DNA of 64,000 bases from Flavobacteriaceae bacterium. GTDB lineage: Bacteria; Bacteroidota; Bacteroidia; Flavobacteriales; Flavobacteriaceae. Within the stretch, counting starts at the first letter, position 1, and each line of letters starts with the position of its first letter. The notes beneath the pieces are model-generated. The model searched no databases, had not been told where the DNA came from, and was given only the letters and a program-made list of their open reading frames with translations. The position numbers and the translations under genes were made by a program. Where the stretch lies: contig JANQSO010000014.1 of NCBI GenBank assembly GCA_028284005.1, positions 1 through 64,000 of the forward strand. The letters are read 5' to 3'. Positions 35,496 to 46,283 of this stretch are shown in pieces.

Positions 35496-37990
35496 TATTT
35501 TTTCTTGGCAGTGGTTTTCTTTTTAGTTGTTTTCTTCTTAGGAGCTTTTTTCTCTATGAGTGCCTGTGCTTCTTCCAAAGTTATCTTTTCGACCTTAGTG
35601 GTCTTTGGCAACTCTACCTTTATTTTTCCTTTTATAAGATTAAAGCGCCCCCAACGGGCTTTTTCGATCCTAATCCCTTCCTCAGGCCATTCATTGATCA
35701 ATTTATCAATTTCTTTTTGCTTCTTGTCTTCAATGAGTTGTTCTATGTCTGCTGCAGAAAGGTTATTGAAGTCATATTTCTTGTTCACATTGATGAACAT
35801 ATTGTTCCACTTAATAAAAGGGCCAAATCTTCCGGTTCCCTTTTGAACCGGTAAACCTTCATATTCATATATTGGTGCATCTGCTTTTTCCTTTTCCAGG
35901 ATCAGGTCTTTTGCCATTGCCATATCGACATCTAACGGGTCCATCCCTTTTGGTATTGAAATAAACTTCTTCCCTAAACGAATATAAGGGCCAAAACGGC
36001 CGTTATTTACCTCAACCTCCTCATTGTTATAGACTCCCAGCGTTTTTGGCAGTTTAAACAGGTCCATTACTTCTTCGAATGTAACTAAATGCAACTGCTG
36101 GTCTGGCCGTAAACTTGCAAATTTCTTTTTTTCATCATCCGGTGATCCAATTTGTGCCATAGGGCCAAATTTACCCAAACGTACCAAGACTGTTTTCCCC
36201 GTTTCCGGGTCATGTCCCAAAATACGTTCTCCACTTTCACGTTCCGCATTTTCCTGAACATCTTCAACACGAGGATGAAATTTTCCGTAAAAATCTTTCA
36301 TCATTTGCTTCCATTCTTCTTTCCCGTCTGCAATATCATCAAAGTCCTGCTCGACTTTTGCAGTAAAATTATAATCAAGGATGTTCTCAAAATGGTCTAC
36401 CAAAAAGTCGTTTACGATCAACCCGATATCCGTTGGAACCAATTTACCTTTATCGCTTCCTATAGTTTCAGTTAGATTCTTGTCTTTAATAGTCCCTTCT
36501 TCCAAGGTAAGTTGAAGGTATCTGCGTTCTGTACCTTCTATTGTTCCCTTTTCAATATAATTACGACTAATGATCGTAGAAATGGTTGGTGCGTATGTAG
36601 AAGGGCGGCCAATTCCCAATTCTTCCAATTGCTTTACAAGAGAAGCTTCCGTAAAACGATATGGCGGGCGGGTAAATCGTTGTGTCGCCGTAATGTACTC
36701 ATTGTCCAACGCATCTCCCTTAACAAGATTTGGAAGCATGCCGTCTTGTTCTTCCTCTTCAAAATCGGTTCCTTCCAAATATACTTTCAGGAAGCCGTCA
36801 AATTTTATCATTTCACCGTTTGCAGTAAAATGTTCCATGACCTTTTCGGAAGCATTTATTTCGATCTTTACATTGGTACGCTCCAGTTGCGCATCACTCA
36901 TCTGTGAAGCGAGTGTACGCTTCCAAATTAAGTCGTACAACCTTGCCTGATCATAATCTCCTTCAACAGTACGTCGCGACATATCTGTAGGGCGTATGGC
37001 TTCATGAGCTTCTTGTGCCCCTTTTGCTTTCCCTTTAAAATTACGGGGATTACTGTATTGGCTTCCATAAGAAGTTTCAATTTCTTTTTGAGCAGCATTT
37101 TTGGCTTCGTTAGACAGGTTCACACTATCGGTACGCATATAAGTGATCAACCCTGCTTCGTAGAGGCGTTGTGCTATGGTCATTGTTTTCCCTACTGAAA
37201 AATATAATTTTCTCGACGCTTCCTGCTGAAGTGTAGAAGTTGTAAATGGAGGTGCCGGAGATTTTTTAGCCGGCTTTTTTACAAGATCTGAAACTTTATA
37301 TGAAGCTCCTAAGTTCTTTTGAAGAAATTCACGGGCTTCCGCCTCGGTTTCAAAATTCCTGGGAAGTTTCGCTTTAAACTTATTGCCTTCAGAAGTGATG
37401 AATTCTGCATCGATCCTATAAGAGGCAACCGGATTAAAAGCTTCGATATTTCGCTCACGCTCTACAATAAGGCGCACTGCAACAGACTGTACACGTCCCG
37501 CAGATAAACCTCCTTTTACTTTTTTCCACAATACAGGAGACAATTCATATCCCACTAAACGATCTAAAACCCGACGTGCCTGTTGGGCATTCACCAGATT
37601 GTAATCTATTTTTCTTGGGTTCTCAATGGCTTTTAAAATGGCAGACTTTGTGATCTCATGAAAAACAATACGCTTTGTTTTATCCTCTTTTAAATCTAAT
37701 GTTTCTGCAAGGTGCCATGCAATTGCTTCTCCCTCCCGGTCTTCATCACTGGCCAGCCAAACCGTTTCGGCTTTTTTGGCTAACCCCTTCAATTCTCTCA
37801 CCAAACTTTTTTTATCACTCGACACTATATATTTAGGTGTAAAATCGCCATCCACATCCACACCTAACTCCTTAGAAGGCAGGTCGGCTATGTGTCCAAA
37901 ACTGGACGCTACCTTAAAATCCTTCCCAAGAAATTTTTCGATGGTTTTTGCTTTTGCAGGTGACTCAACAATCACTAAATTCTTTGCCAT
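35495..37990 (-). CDS. topA: DNA topoisomerase I
   Basis: 831 residues from MAKNLVIVESPAKAKTIEKF; a longer frame to 38050 lacks sense upstream of the Toprim strand. Toprim motif at the start, DEDREGEAIAWHLAE, and active-site Tyr in AGLITYMRTDSVNLS. The C-terminal third carries repeated topo-C-type segments (GRFGPYIRLGKK, GRFGPFIKWNN, RWGRFNLI) and a Lys-rich tail. It relaxes negative supercoils. The stop overlaps the start of the arginase-like gene. Confidence 0.97.
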   Translation of the reverse strand: MAKNLVIVESPAKAKTIEKFLGKDFKVASSFGHIADLPSKELGVDVDGDFTPKYIVSSDKKSLVRELKGLAKKAETVWLASDEDREGEAIAWHLAETLDLKEDKTKRIVFHEITKSAILKAIENPRKIDYNLVNAQQARRVLDRLVGYELSPVLWKKVKGGLSAGRVQSVAVRLIVERERNIEAFNPVASYRIDAEFITSEGNKFKAKLPRNFETEAEAREFLQKNLGASYKVSDLVKKPAKKSPAPPFTTSTLQQEASRKLYFSVGKTMTIAQRLYEAGLITYMRTDSVNLSNEAKNAAQKEIETSYGSQYSNPRNFKGKAKGAQEAHEAIRPTDMSRRTVEGDYDQARLYDLIWKRTLASQMSDAQLERTNVKIEINASEKVMEHFTANGEMIKFDGFLKVYLEGTDFEEEEQDGMLPNLVKGDALDNEYITATQRFTRPPYRFTEASLVKQLEELGIGRPSTYAPTISTIISRNYIEKGTIEGTERRYLQLTLEEGTIKDKNLTETIGSDKGKLVPTDIGLIVNDFLVDHFENILDYNFTAKVEQDFDDIADGKEEWKQMMKDFYGKFHPRVEDVQENAERESGERILGHDPETGKTVLVRLGKFGPMAQIGSPDDEKKKFASLRPDQQLHLVTFEEVMDLFKLPKTLGVYNNEEVEVNNGRFGPYIRLGKKFISIPKGMDPLDVDMAMAKDLILEKEKADAPIYEYEGLPVQKGTGRFGPFIKWNNMFINVNKKYDFNNLSAADIEQLIEDKKQKEIDKLINEWPEEGIRIEKARWGRFNLIKGKIKVELPKTTKVEKITLEEAQALIEKKAPKKKTTKKKTTAKKK

Positions 37991-38088
37991 ATTCATTTTG
38001 TTTGGGGTACAAAAGTATCTTTTTTTTTTAATACAAGGTTTGAGTCCCAAAAATTTAGGATTCAGTTAACACCATAAAACTAGTGGTT

Positions 38089-38898
38089 TTAGGAAGAAAT
38101 ATGCTCTGTATTTTCTCCTGAAGCATTATCAAAACCTATCGTATCTTTATAAACATAATACATAGGTATATGCACAAAATAAGCAGTAAAGAACACTCCT
38201 ACAATACAAAGTAAAATCCCTAATTGTGCTATCATGGATGAAATTATTACCAACCCAAAAATGGTTAGCCAGAACTTATTTCCTAATTTAAAACTTGCCT
38301 TCACAATATCGGAAACAGAAAGTTCCGGGTGAAAGGCATAAAAGGCTACCAGTAACTGTAAAGGCACCATTACATAAAAAATTGGCAGATAACAGGCAAG
38401 GGTAGCCAGCAAAGCAATTCCAAAAGAAGCCAGTGATAATCCAAATAACTTCTTATAGTTTCCTTTTATGAGATCAAAATAACCCCCAACATCCTCTGTT
38501 GTTCCCATATCTTCTTTCTTCAGAACCTTGAAAAAATGTGCAGTGATTCCAAAAACAATGGCCTGTACAACAAAAATAAGTACAAAAACAACCAGTATGT
38601 AAATAATGAAAAGTGGAATATAAGCAGTCATATCCGGCTGGTCGTAATAACCATAACTATCATAATAACCATAGCTGTCGTAATAATCATAGCTGTTGTG
38701 GCCGGTCATACTAAATACAAACAGAATATATGGAATGTAAATAATAAATATCATGGGAATTACTACCACCATACTTATAAGTACATGGTATAAGGCCTGC
38801 TCCCATACTTTCTTAAACAACTCAAAGCTCTTGGAAAGTATATTGCCAAAATCCGGCTTATTGGCATTTTCTATCTTCTTAAAAATTGGATGTTCCAT
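38089..38898 (-). CDS. Polytopic membrane protein with Tyr-rich loop
   Basis: 269 residues with about six membrane helices. Between the first two lies a loop of repeated SYGYYD units (residues about 70-86). Similar genes next to miaB in Flavobacteriaceae are often labelled 'beta-carotene 15,15'-monooxygenase', which nothing in the sequence supports. Function unknown. Confidence 0.65.
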   Translation of the reverse strand: MEHPIFKKIENANKPDFGNILSKSFELFKKVWEQALYHVLISMVVVIPMIFIIYIPYILFVFSMTGHNSYDYYDSYGYYDSYGYYDQPDMTAYIPLFIIYILVVFVLIFVVQAIVFGITAHFFKVLKKEDMGTTEDVGGYFDLIKGNYKKLFGLSLASFGIALLATLACYLPIFYVMVPLQLLVAFYAFHPELSVSDIVKASFKLGNKFWLTIFGLVIISSMIAQLGILLCIVGVFFTAYFVHIPMYYVYKDTIGFDNASGENTEHISS

Positions 38899-38950
38899 TT
38901 AATTTCGCTGTTAGTTCAGCTATAAAATTACAAAAAAGAAATCTGCCACT

Positions 38951-38982
38951 TTGTCACAAACACCAATTTAATTGTATCTTTG
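38951..38982 (+). promoter_or_regulatory. Candidate promoter of miaB
   Basis: TTG at 38951-38953, 21 bp, then TATCTTTG at 38975-38982, which fits TAnnTTTG. It lies about 47 bp before the miaB ATG. Confidence 0.5.
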
Positions 38983-39028
38983 CACATTAATTGACAGTAC
39001 AAAAATAATTGGTTACCTATTGTAATTT

Positions 39029-40477
39029 ATGGAAGAGAAGGTTATAGACGAAACAAAGCAGGGGCAATCCTTAACTCTTGAAGCGAGGAAAGGTAATACA
39101 CGTAAACTTTTCATTGAAAGTTACGGTTGCCAGATGAATTTTAGTGACAGTGAGATCGTGGCTTCTATTCTTGCAAATGAAGGCTTTAATACTACTACCC
39201 AATTAGAGGAAGCAGACCTCGTTTTGGTCAATACCTGTTCTATTCGTGATAAAGCAGAGCAAACGGTTCGTAAACGTTTGGAAAAATATAATGCTGTAAA
39301 AAGAATCAATCCGGGAATGAAAGTAGGTGTTTTGGGCTGTATGGCGGAGCGTCTTAAAGAAAAATTTCTTGATGAAGAAAAAATAGTGGATATGGTCGTA
39401 GGGCCGGATGCCTACAAGGATCTTCCCAACTTGTTAAAGGAGGTTGATGAAGGCCGTGATGCCGTGAATGTGATCCTCTCCCGAGACGAAACCTATGGAG
39501 ATATTTCTCCGGTGCGCTTAGGGACCAATGGTATTAATGCCCTTGTGAGCATTACCCGGGGCTGTGATAATATGTGTACTTTTTGTGTAGTACCTTTTAC
39601 TCGTGGGCGGGAGCGTAGCCGTGATCCGTTAAGTATTTTGAATGAGGTTGCAGACCTGGCAAAAAAAGGCTTCAAAGAAGTTACTCTTCTGGGGCAAAAT
39701 GTAGATAGTTACCTATGGTATGGCGGCGGACTCAAAAAAGATTTCAAAAAGGCTTCCGAAATGGAAAAAGCTACGGCTACTTCTTTTTCGCAGCTACTGG
39801 CTATGGTCGCAGAAGCACATCCCAAAATGCGAATTCGCTTTTCTACTTCCAACCCACAGGATATGACCGAAGATGTATTGCACACCATGGCAAAGTATGA
39901 CAATATCTGCAATTCCATCCATCTTCCTTTTCAAAGTGGAAGTACTCGCATATTAAAGGAAATGAATCGACAGCATACCCGTGAAGAATACATACAACTG
40001 ATCGATAAGATCAATGAAATCATTCCGGAATGCGGACTTTCACAAGATATTATTACCGGCTTCCCTACAGAGACCGAAGAGGACCATCAAGATACTTTGA
40101 GCCTGATGGAATATGTTAAGTTTAATTTTGGATTTATGTTCAAGTATTCCGAAAGACCGGGAACCATGGCAGCCCGTAAGCTGGAAGATGACATTCCTGA
40201 AGAAATTAAAAAACGACGGCTGACGGAAATTGTAGATGCCCAACAGCACCATAGTGCCTATCATACAAACAGATCATTGGGAAAGGTCGTAGAAGTATTG
40301 ATCGAAAGAGAATCTAAAAAAAGTGATGCACACTGGAGTGGCAGAAACCCACAAAATCTCGTAGTGGTATTTCCAAAAGAAGAGTATAAACCCGGAGATT
40401 TTGTAATGGTTAAAGTAACAGATTGTACAAGTGCAACACTTATAGGTGAAGCAATTGGATATAGTGAGAATAATTAA
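39029..40477 (+). CDS. miaB: tRNA-2-methylthio-N6-isopentenyladenosine synthase MiaB
   Basis: 482 residues. Order of domains: UPF0004 N-terminal iron-sulfur domain with [13 protein letters not shown] and CSIRDKAEQ, radical-SAM core with [20 protein letters not shown] (the CxxxCxxC cluster), and a C-terminal TRAM domain. It methylthiolates i6A37 of tRNAs reading U-starting codons. It begins a co-directional block with the sigma-54-type regulator and lptE. Confidence 0.97.
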   Translation: MEEKVIDETKQGQSLTLEARKGNTRKLFIESYGCQMNFSDSEIVASILANEGFNTTTQLEEADLVLVNTCSIRDKAEQTVRKRLEKYNAVKRINPGMKVGVLGCMAERLKEKFLDEEKIVDMVVGPDAYKDLPNLLKEVDEGRDAVNVILSRDETYGDISPVRLGTNGINALVSITRGCDNMCTFCVVPFTRGRERSRDPLSILNEVADLAKKGFKEVTLLGQNVDSYLWYGGGLKKDFKKASEMEKATATSFSQLLAMVAEAHPKMRIRFSTSNPQDMTEDVLHTMAKYDNICNSIHLPFQSGSTRILKEMNRQHTREEYIQLIDKINEIIPECGLSQDIITGFPTETEEDHQDTLSLMEYVKFNFGFMFKYSERPGTMAARKLEDDIPEEIKKRRLTEIVDAQQHHSAYHTNRSLGKVVEVLIERESKKSDAHWSGRNPQNLVVVFPKEEYKPGDFVMVKVTDCTSATLIGEAIGYSENN

Positions 40478-40480
40478 TTT

Positions 40481-41755
40481 ATGGAAAACGTTCAAGCAGT
40501 AAAACAACGTTTTGGAATTATAGGGAATGACCCTAAACTTAACCGTGCCGTAGAGAAAGCCATACAAGTTGCCCCTACCGATATTTCGGTGCTGGTTACC
40601 GGGGAAAGTGGTGTAGGTAAAGAAAGTATTCCTAAGATCATACATTCCCTTTCGCACCGTAAACACGGTAAATACATTGCTGTGAACTGTGGTGCGATAC
40701 CGGAAGGAACCATAGACAGTGAACTCTTTGGGCACGAAAAAGGAGCTTTTACCGGAGCAACTGCAACCCGTAGCGGTTATTTTGAAGTGGCAGACGGAGG
40801 AACTATTTTTCTGGATGAAGTTGGTGAGCTGCCTCTTCCCACTCAGGTACGTTTGTTACGTGTACTGGAAAATGGAGAATTTTTAAAAGTAGGCTCATCC
40901 AAAGCCCAAAAAACGGATGTTCGCATTGTTGCAGTAACCAATGTGAATATGAGTGATGCTATTGATAAGGGGAAGTTTCGGGAAGACCTGTACTATAGAT
41001 TAAGTACTGTGGAAATTAACCTCCCACCACTGCGAAAACGAAGCGAAGACATTCATTTGTTATTTCGAAAATTTGCTTCAGATTTTGCACAGAAATATAA
41101 AATGCCAACCATCCGCCTGGAAGAAGGTGCAATAAGCCTACTGTTACAATATCGTTGGGGTGGGAATATTCGCCAATTGCGCAATGTTGCTGAACAAATT
41201 TCGGTGCTGGAACAAAACAGGAACATTTCTTATACCACTCTAAAACAATATTTACCGGATGTTGGAAGCAACCTGCCTGCAGTAATAAATCCCAAAAAAG
41301 AAAAAAGCGATTTTAGCAGTGAACGGGAGATCCTGTACAAGGTCCTCTTCGATATGCAACGGGATGTCAACGATCTTAAAAAGTTAACACTAGAGTTAAT
41401 GAAAACAGGAAATGTTGCCGACGTAAAGGAGGAACAATCTTCACTGATCAATAAAATATATTCTGAAGAAAAAGGCAATGAAGAACAACTGGCTGCTATT
41501 GTTGAAGAAGAAGAGATTAATCCTCAAGATGTTGAGGTTTTAAGTATTTCTGAAACAGCACCCGAAGTAAAAACCGGAAATTACGATTTTGCCGAAGAAA
41601 TTGAAGAAGAAGAGAATCTCTCCCTTCAGGAAAAAGAATTGGAACTCATCAAAAAATCCCTGGAAAAATACAACGGAAAACGAAAGGATGCTGCAGAAGA
41701 GTTAGGAATATCCGAACGTACACTTTACCGAAAAATCAAACAATACAACCTGTAA
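40481..41755 (+). CDS. Sigma-54-interacting AAA+ transcription regulator without receiver domain
   Basis: 424 residues: AAA+ domain at about 12-250 with Walker A GESGVGKE, the sigma-54-contact loop ELFGHEKGAFTGA, Walker B GGTIFLDEVGELP and an arginine finger region, an acidic linker (about 310-375), and a C-terminal Fis-type helix-turn-helix (KRKDAAEELGISERTLYRKI). There is no N-terminal sensor. This gene follows miaB by 3 bp and precedes lptE directly, an arrangement seen in many Flavobacteriia. The targets are unknown. Confidence 0.92.
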   Translation: MENVQAVKQRFGIIGNDPKLNRAVEKAIQVAPTDISVLVTGESGVGKESIPKIIHSLSHRKHGKYIAVNCGAIPEGTIDSELFGHEKGAFTGATATRSGYFEVADGGTIFLDEVGELPLPTQVRLLRVLENGEFLKVGSSKAQKTDVRIVAVTNVNMSDAIDKGKFREDLYYRLSTVEINLPPLRKRSEDIHLLFRKFASDFAQKYKMPTIRLEEGAISLLLQYRWGGNIRQLRNVAEQISVLEQNRNISYTTLKQYLPDVGSNLPAVINPKKEKSDFSSEREILYKVLFDMQRDVNDLKKLTLELMKTGNVADVKEEQSSLINKIYSEEKGNEEQLAAIVEEEEINPQDVEVLSISETAPEVKTGNYDFAEEIEEEENLSLQEKELELIKKSLEKYNGKRKDAAEELGISERTLYRKIKQYNL

Positions 41756-42268
41756 ATGAATTATATAAAACATATTTTTGTAGTACTGCTCACCGGTCTA
41801 TTATTACAGGGTTGTAAATTTTATTCGTTCACGGGAGCAGATATTGATTATTCGGAGATCAAAACATTTCAGGTAAGTTATTTTCAAAACAACGCTGCTA
41901 TTGTAGAACCCGGTATTGCACGGGATTTTACACAAGAATTACAGGATCTGTTGTTAAACCAAACAAGTTTGGACCTGGTAACTACTAATGGAAATTTGGT
42001 TTATGAAGGAGAAATAACCGAATATTACATTGCTCCAATTACAGCAACTTCTCAAAGTACCGCAGCACAAAACAGGTTAACCATTAGTGTTAATGTACGT
42101 TTTTACAATACCAAAGACGAAGAAAAAGATTTTGAACAACGATTTTCATTTTATTATGATTATGCCGGCGGAACACAACTTACCGGCTCAGCACTGGATG
42201 ATGCCGTAGCAATAATTTTTGAACGCATTACACAAGATATCTTTAACAAATCACTTGCAAACTGGTAA
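41756..42268 (+). CDS. lptE: LPS-assembly lipoprotein LptE
   Basis: 170 residues with a lipoprotein signal (FVVLLTGLLLQGC, Cys20), a beta-alpha-beta LptE-like body (GIARDFTQELQDLLLNQTSL, then VYEGEITEYYI) and a conserved C-terminal helix. LptE plugs LptD in the outer membrane. It starts directly after the regulator stop. Confidence 0.85.
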   Translation: MNYIKHIFVVLLTGLLLQGCKFYSFTGADIDYSEIKTFQVSYFQNNAAIVEPGIARDFTQELQDLLLNQTSLDLVTTNGNLVYEGEITEYYIAPITATSQSTAAQNRLTISVNVRFYNTKDEEKDFEQRFSFYYDYAGGTQLTGSALDDAVAIIFERITQDIFNKSLANW

Positions 42269-42271
42269 CTT

Positions 42272-43180
42272 TTGAACACCTCAAAATATACATACCTCTT
42301 AGCGCACCCGCAGGAACTCAGTAATGAGGACCTTTCGGGTTTAGTTTCTGTGATAGAAAAATACCCTTATTTTCAAAGTGCACGGGCACTACAGTTAAAA
42401 GGATTAAAAAATCAGGATAGTTTTTTATATAATGATGCGTTAAAGGTAACTGCTGCCTATACAGCAGATCGTGATATCTTGTTTGAATATATTACTTCGG
42501 AAAGTTTTATTCAGAATGAAATATCACAAGTGATACAACAACATGATGAATCGGTATACGAAATAGAAGTAGTGACCGAGGATGTTTCGGAGCAAGTAAG
42601 CGTTGAGTTGGATACCCAAATGAAGACCGAATTAAAAAAGGCCGAAGCTATCTTAAATCCGGATTTATTTCAACGTAAGGTCACATCTGTTGAAGAGATC
42701 ATTTCAACTCCCAAAACTCACGAAGAACCCCGGGAAAAAGAAGCTCCGGTAAAGGCTGAAGAAATACTGGAAGTTGACAAGCCTTTAGATTTCACAAAAG
42801 AGGATACACATTCTTTCAGTGAATGGTTAAAACTTACATCGGCAACACCTATTCGAAGAGATACTGAAGAATTTGCTCAAAAAGAAGAGGCTTCGGACCA
42901 GGAACGTAAGTTTCAATTGATAGAAAATTTTATTCAGAAAAAACCTAAACTGGAGCCTAAGGAAATCACCACATCAAATAAAGATCTTGCAGCGTCTTAT
43001 ACACAGCCGCCGGACACATTGATGACAGAGACCTTAGCGAAGGTGTATGTACAACAAAAGAACTATTCCAAAGCAATACAAGCATATAAAATTTTAATTT
43101 TGAAATATCCCGAAAAAAGTGGTTTCTTTGCAGACCAAATTCGGGCAATACAGAATTTGATAAATACAGAGAAACGATGA
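42272..43180 (+). CDS. TPR-like hypothetical protein between lptE and secG
   Basis: 302 residues starting with TTG at 42272 (no suitable ATG). The N terminus (YTYLLAHPQELSNEDLSGLV, YPYFQSARALQLKGLKNQ) and the C terminus (LAKVYVQQKNYSKAIQAYKI) have tetratricopeptide-like helices, with a charged, Glu/Lys-rich middle. No signal peptide. It is conserved at this place between lptE and secG in Flavobacteriia; function is unknown. Overlaps secG by 4 bp. Confidence 0.8.
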   Translation: MNTSKYTYLLAHPQELSNEDLSGLVSVIEKYPYFQSARALQLKGLKNQDSFLYNDALKVTAAYTADRDILFEYITSESFIQNEISQVIQQHDESVYEIEVVTEDVSEQVSVELDTQMKTELKKAEAILNPDLFQRKVTSVEEIISTPKTHEEPREKEAPVKAEEILEVDKPLDFTKEDTHSFSEWLKLTSATPIRRDTEEFAQKEEASDQERKFQLIENFIQKKPKLEPKEITTSNKDLAASYTQPPDTLMTETLAKVYVQQKNYSKAIQAYKILILKYPEKSGFFADQIRAIQNLINTEKR

Positions 43181-43509
43181 GTACATTTACAATATTTTTG
43201 GTCTTGATTATTTTCGTGGCATTCTTACTGGTGGTGGTGGTAATGGTACAAAACCCAAAAGGCGGTGGATTATCTTCTTCATTTGGAGGTAGCGGAACAC
43301 AACAATTAGGCGGTGTTAAAAAGACGACCGACTTTCTGGATAAAAGTACCTGGACATTGGCTACTTTGCTATTGGCATTGATCTTACTATCAAACATTCC
43401 TATTATGGGAAATACTACTACAGTAGACACATTCGATGAAGGTGCCATTGAGAATACTATTCCTGTAGACCCCAATGCTGGTGGTACAACAGAAGATAAC
43501 AACGAATAA
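43177..43509 (+). CDS. secG: Preprotein translocase subunit SecG
   Basis: 110 residues with two transmembrane helices (FLVLIIFVAFLLVVVVMV and WTLATLLLALILLSNIPI) joined by the SecG loop QNPKGGGLSSSFGG. It is an auxiliary part of the SecYEG channel. The ATG overlaps the previous stop (ATGA). The acidic C-terminal tail is common in the phylum. Confidence 0.92.
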   Translation: MSTFTIFLVLIIFVAFLLVVVVMVQNPKGGGLSSSFGGSGTQQLGGVKKTTDFLDKSTWTLATLLLALILLSNIPIMGNTTTVDTFDEGAIENTIPVDPNAGGTTEDNNE

Positions 43510-43532
43510 ATCGTATTGATCACAGAATTATT

Positions 43533-43563
43533 AATGCCGGCTTATGACAAGCTGGCATTTTTT
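43533..43563 (+). terminator. Rho-independent terminator after secG
   Basis: AATGCCGGCTT, loop ATGAC, AAGCTGGCATT followed by T-rich sequence; one G-T pair in the stem. Confidence 0.75.
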
Positions 43564-43655
43564 GTTTTAAAATGTCAGCTTTTGGGCACTGGCATAATTT
43601 CTGCCTAATAGGAAAACATAAAACTTTAAATTAACAACTAAAAATTATATTGAAA

Positions 43656-43931
43656 ATGGAGTTAAAAATTCAACCACTTTCAGACAGAGTTTTAGTACAG
43701 CCACAAGAGGCAGAGACTAAAACTGCTTCCGGGTTATATATTCCGGATTCTGCAAAAGAAAAACCACAACAAGGTAAAGTTGTAGCCGTAGGTAAAGGCA
43801 AAAAAGATCACGACATGACTGTAAAAGTTGGTGATATTGTTTTATATGGCAAATATTCCGGAAGTGAATTAAAATTGGATGGGAAAGATTACCTCATGAT
43901 GCGTGAGGATGATATCCTGGCTATTATTTAA
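43656..43931 (+). CDS. groES: Co-chaperonin GroES
   Basis: 91 residues from the ATG at 43656 (a TTG two codons before is in frame). Contains [16 protein letters not shown], the mobile loop [14 protein letters not shown], and [16 protein letters not shown]. It caps GroEL; followed 31 bp later by groEL. Confidence 0.97.
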   Translation: MELKIQPLSDRVLVQPQEAETKTASGLYIPDSAKEKPQQGKVVAVGKGKKDHDMTVKVGDIVLYGKYSGSELKLDGKDYLMMREDDILAII

Positions 43932-43944
43932 TTAGAATTAATAA

Positions 43945-45594
<1,650 letters not shown>

Positions 45595-45648
45595 TAACGA
45601 GATCATAAATATTTTTGAGTAGGATCCTAAGTTAAAACTCAATAAAAA

Positions 45649-45677
45649 AACCTCAGCGAATTGCTGAGGTTTTTTTC
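45649..45677. terminator. Bidirectional terminator between groEL and the copper locus
   Basis: AACCTCAGC, loop GAATT, GCTGAGGTT with an A-run on the left and a T-run on the right. It can serve groEL and the convergent minus-strand genes. Confidence 0.8.
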
Positions 45678-45691
45678 TATTTATAAGAGAA

Positions 45692-45898
45692 TTATTTCTT
45701 TTTAAAAAGCTGGTATAACGATAGTGCCACCAAAGTAATCACCAAAGGATACAATACGAACAGATCTACTCGTATCACTGCTCCTCCTCCTTCAGGCTGA
45801 AAAGCTTCCCATTGTTGTACATAGTATTCCCAAACAATTGAAAATATAATTACGACAACTGTAATGGAATACAGAAGTATTTTCTTGGCTCTATTCAT
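45692..45898 (-). CDS. Small two-helix membrane protein
   Basis: 68 residues, two hydrophobic helices (ILLYSITVVVIIFSIVWEYY and LFVLYPLVITLVALSLYQLF) with a soluble loop and a basic end. Not recognised. It is the last gene of the minus-strand copper block, 22 bp after the HMA protein stop, so it may be cotranscribed. Confidence 0.6.
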   Translation of the reverse strand: MNRAKKILLYSITVVVIIFSIVWEYYVQQWEAFQPEGGGAVIRVDLFVLYPLVITLVALSLYQLFKKK

Positions 45899-45907
45899 AC
45901 AAGGAAC

Positions 45908-46282
45908 TTATGATCTTTTATCACCTTTATCTTTGTGATCATCCATAACTTCTTCATCTCTATATTTACAGCAGTCATGAACACTGTTATAAGCTTCTTC
46001 AGTAGCTTTAATATTCTCGGTATCGTGCCCGACTGAGGCAATATTTGCCTGAATGGTTTCCAAATTGGTCTTGCGCTCATCATAGATAAGACTTAACACA
46101 TGTGTTTCTACGTTCCATACGGCAGATTTAACTCCTTTGGTGTTTAAAGAGGCTCTTTCAATACGTTGTTTACACATACCACATATTCCATCTACTTCGA
46201 TAGTGGATCTTGCATTTTTATTTTGTGAGAAAGTTGTTGCTGTACTAAGCACTACAACTAAAAGGATCATTATTTTTTTCAT
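45908..46282 (-). CDS. Secreted heavy-metal-associated (HMA) domain protein
   Basis: 124 residues from the ATG at 46282, one base after the TonB receptor stop; a longer frame to 46384 lies inside that gene. Signal peptide (MKKIMILLVVVLSTATTFSQ) and an HMA domain with DGICGMCKQRIERAS, a CxxC metal site. The C-terminal His/Cys/Asp-rich tail (VHDCCKYRDEEVMDD) could bind further ions. A periplasmic copper chaperone is likely from the neighbours. Confidence 0.85.
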   Translation of the reverse strand: MKKIMILLVVVLSTATTFSQNKNARSTIEVDGICGMCKQRIERASLNTKGVKSAVWNVETHVLSLIYDERKTNLETIQANIASVGHDTENIKATEEAYNSVHDCCKYRDEEVMDDHKDKGDKRS

Positions 46283-46283
46283 A

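Noticed and set aside
35505..37507. Several plus-strand frames of 60-130 codons across topA
   Set aside because: Antisense shadows of a gene with clear topoisomerase motifs.
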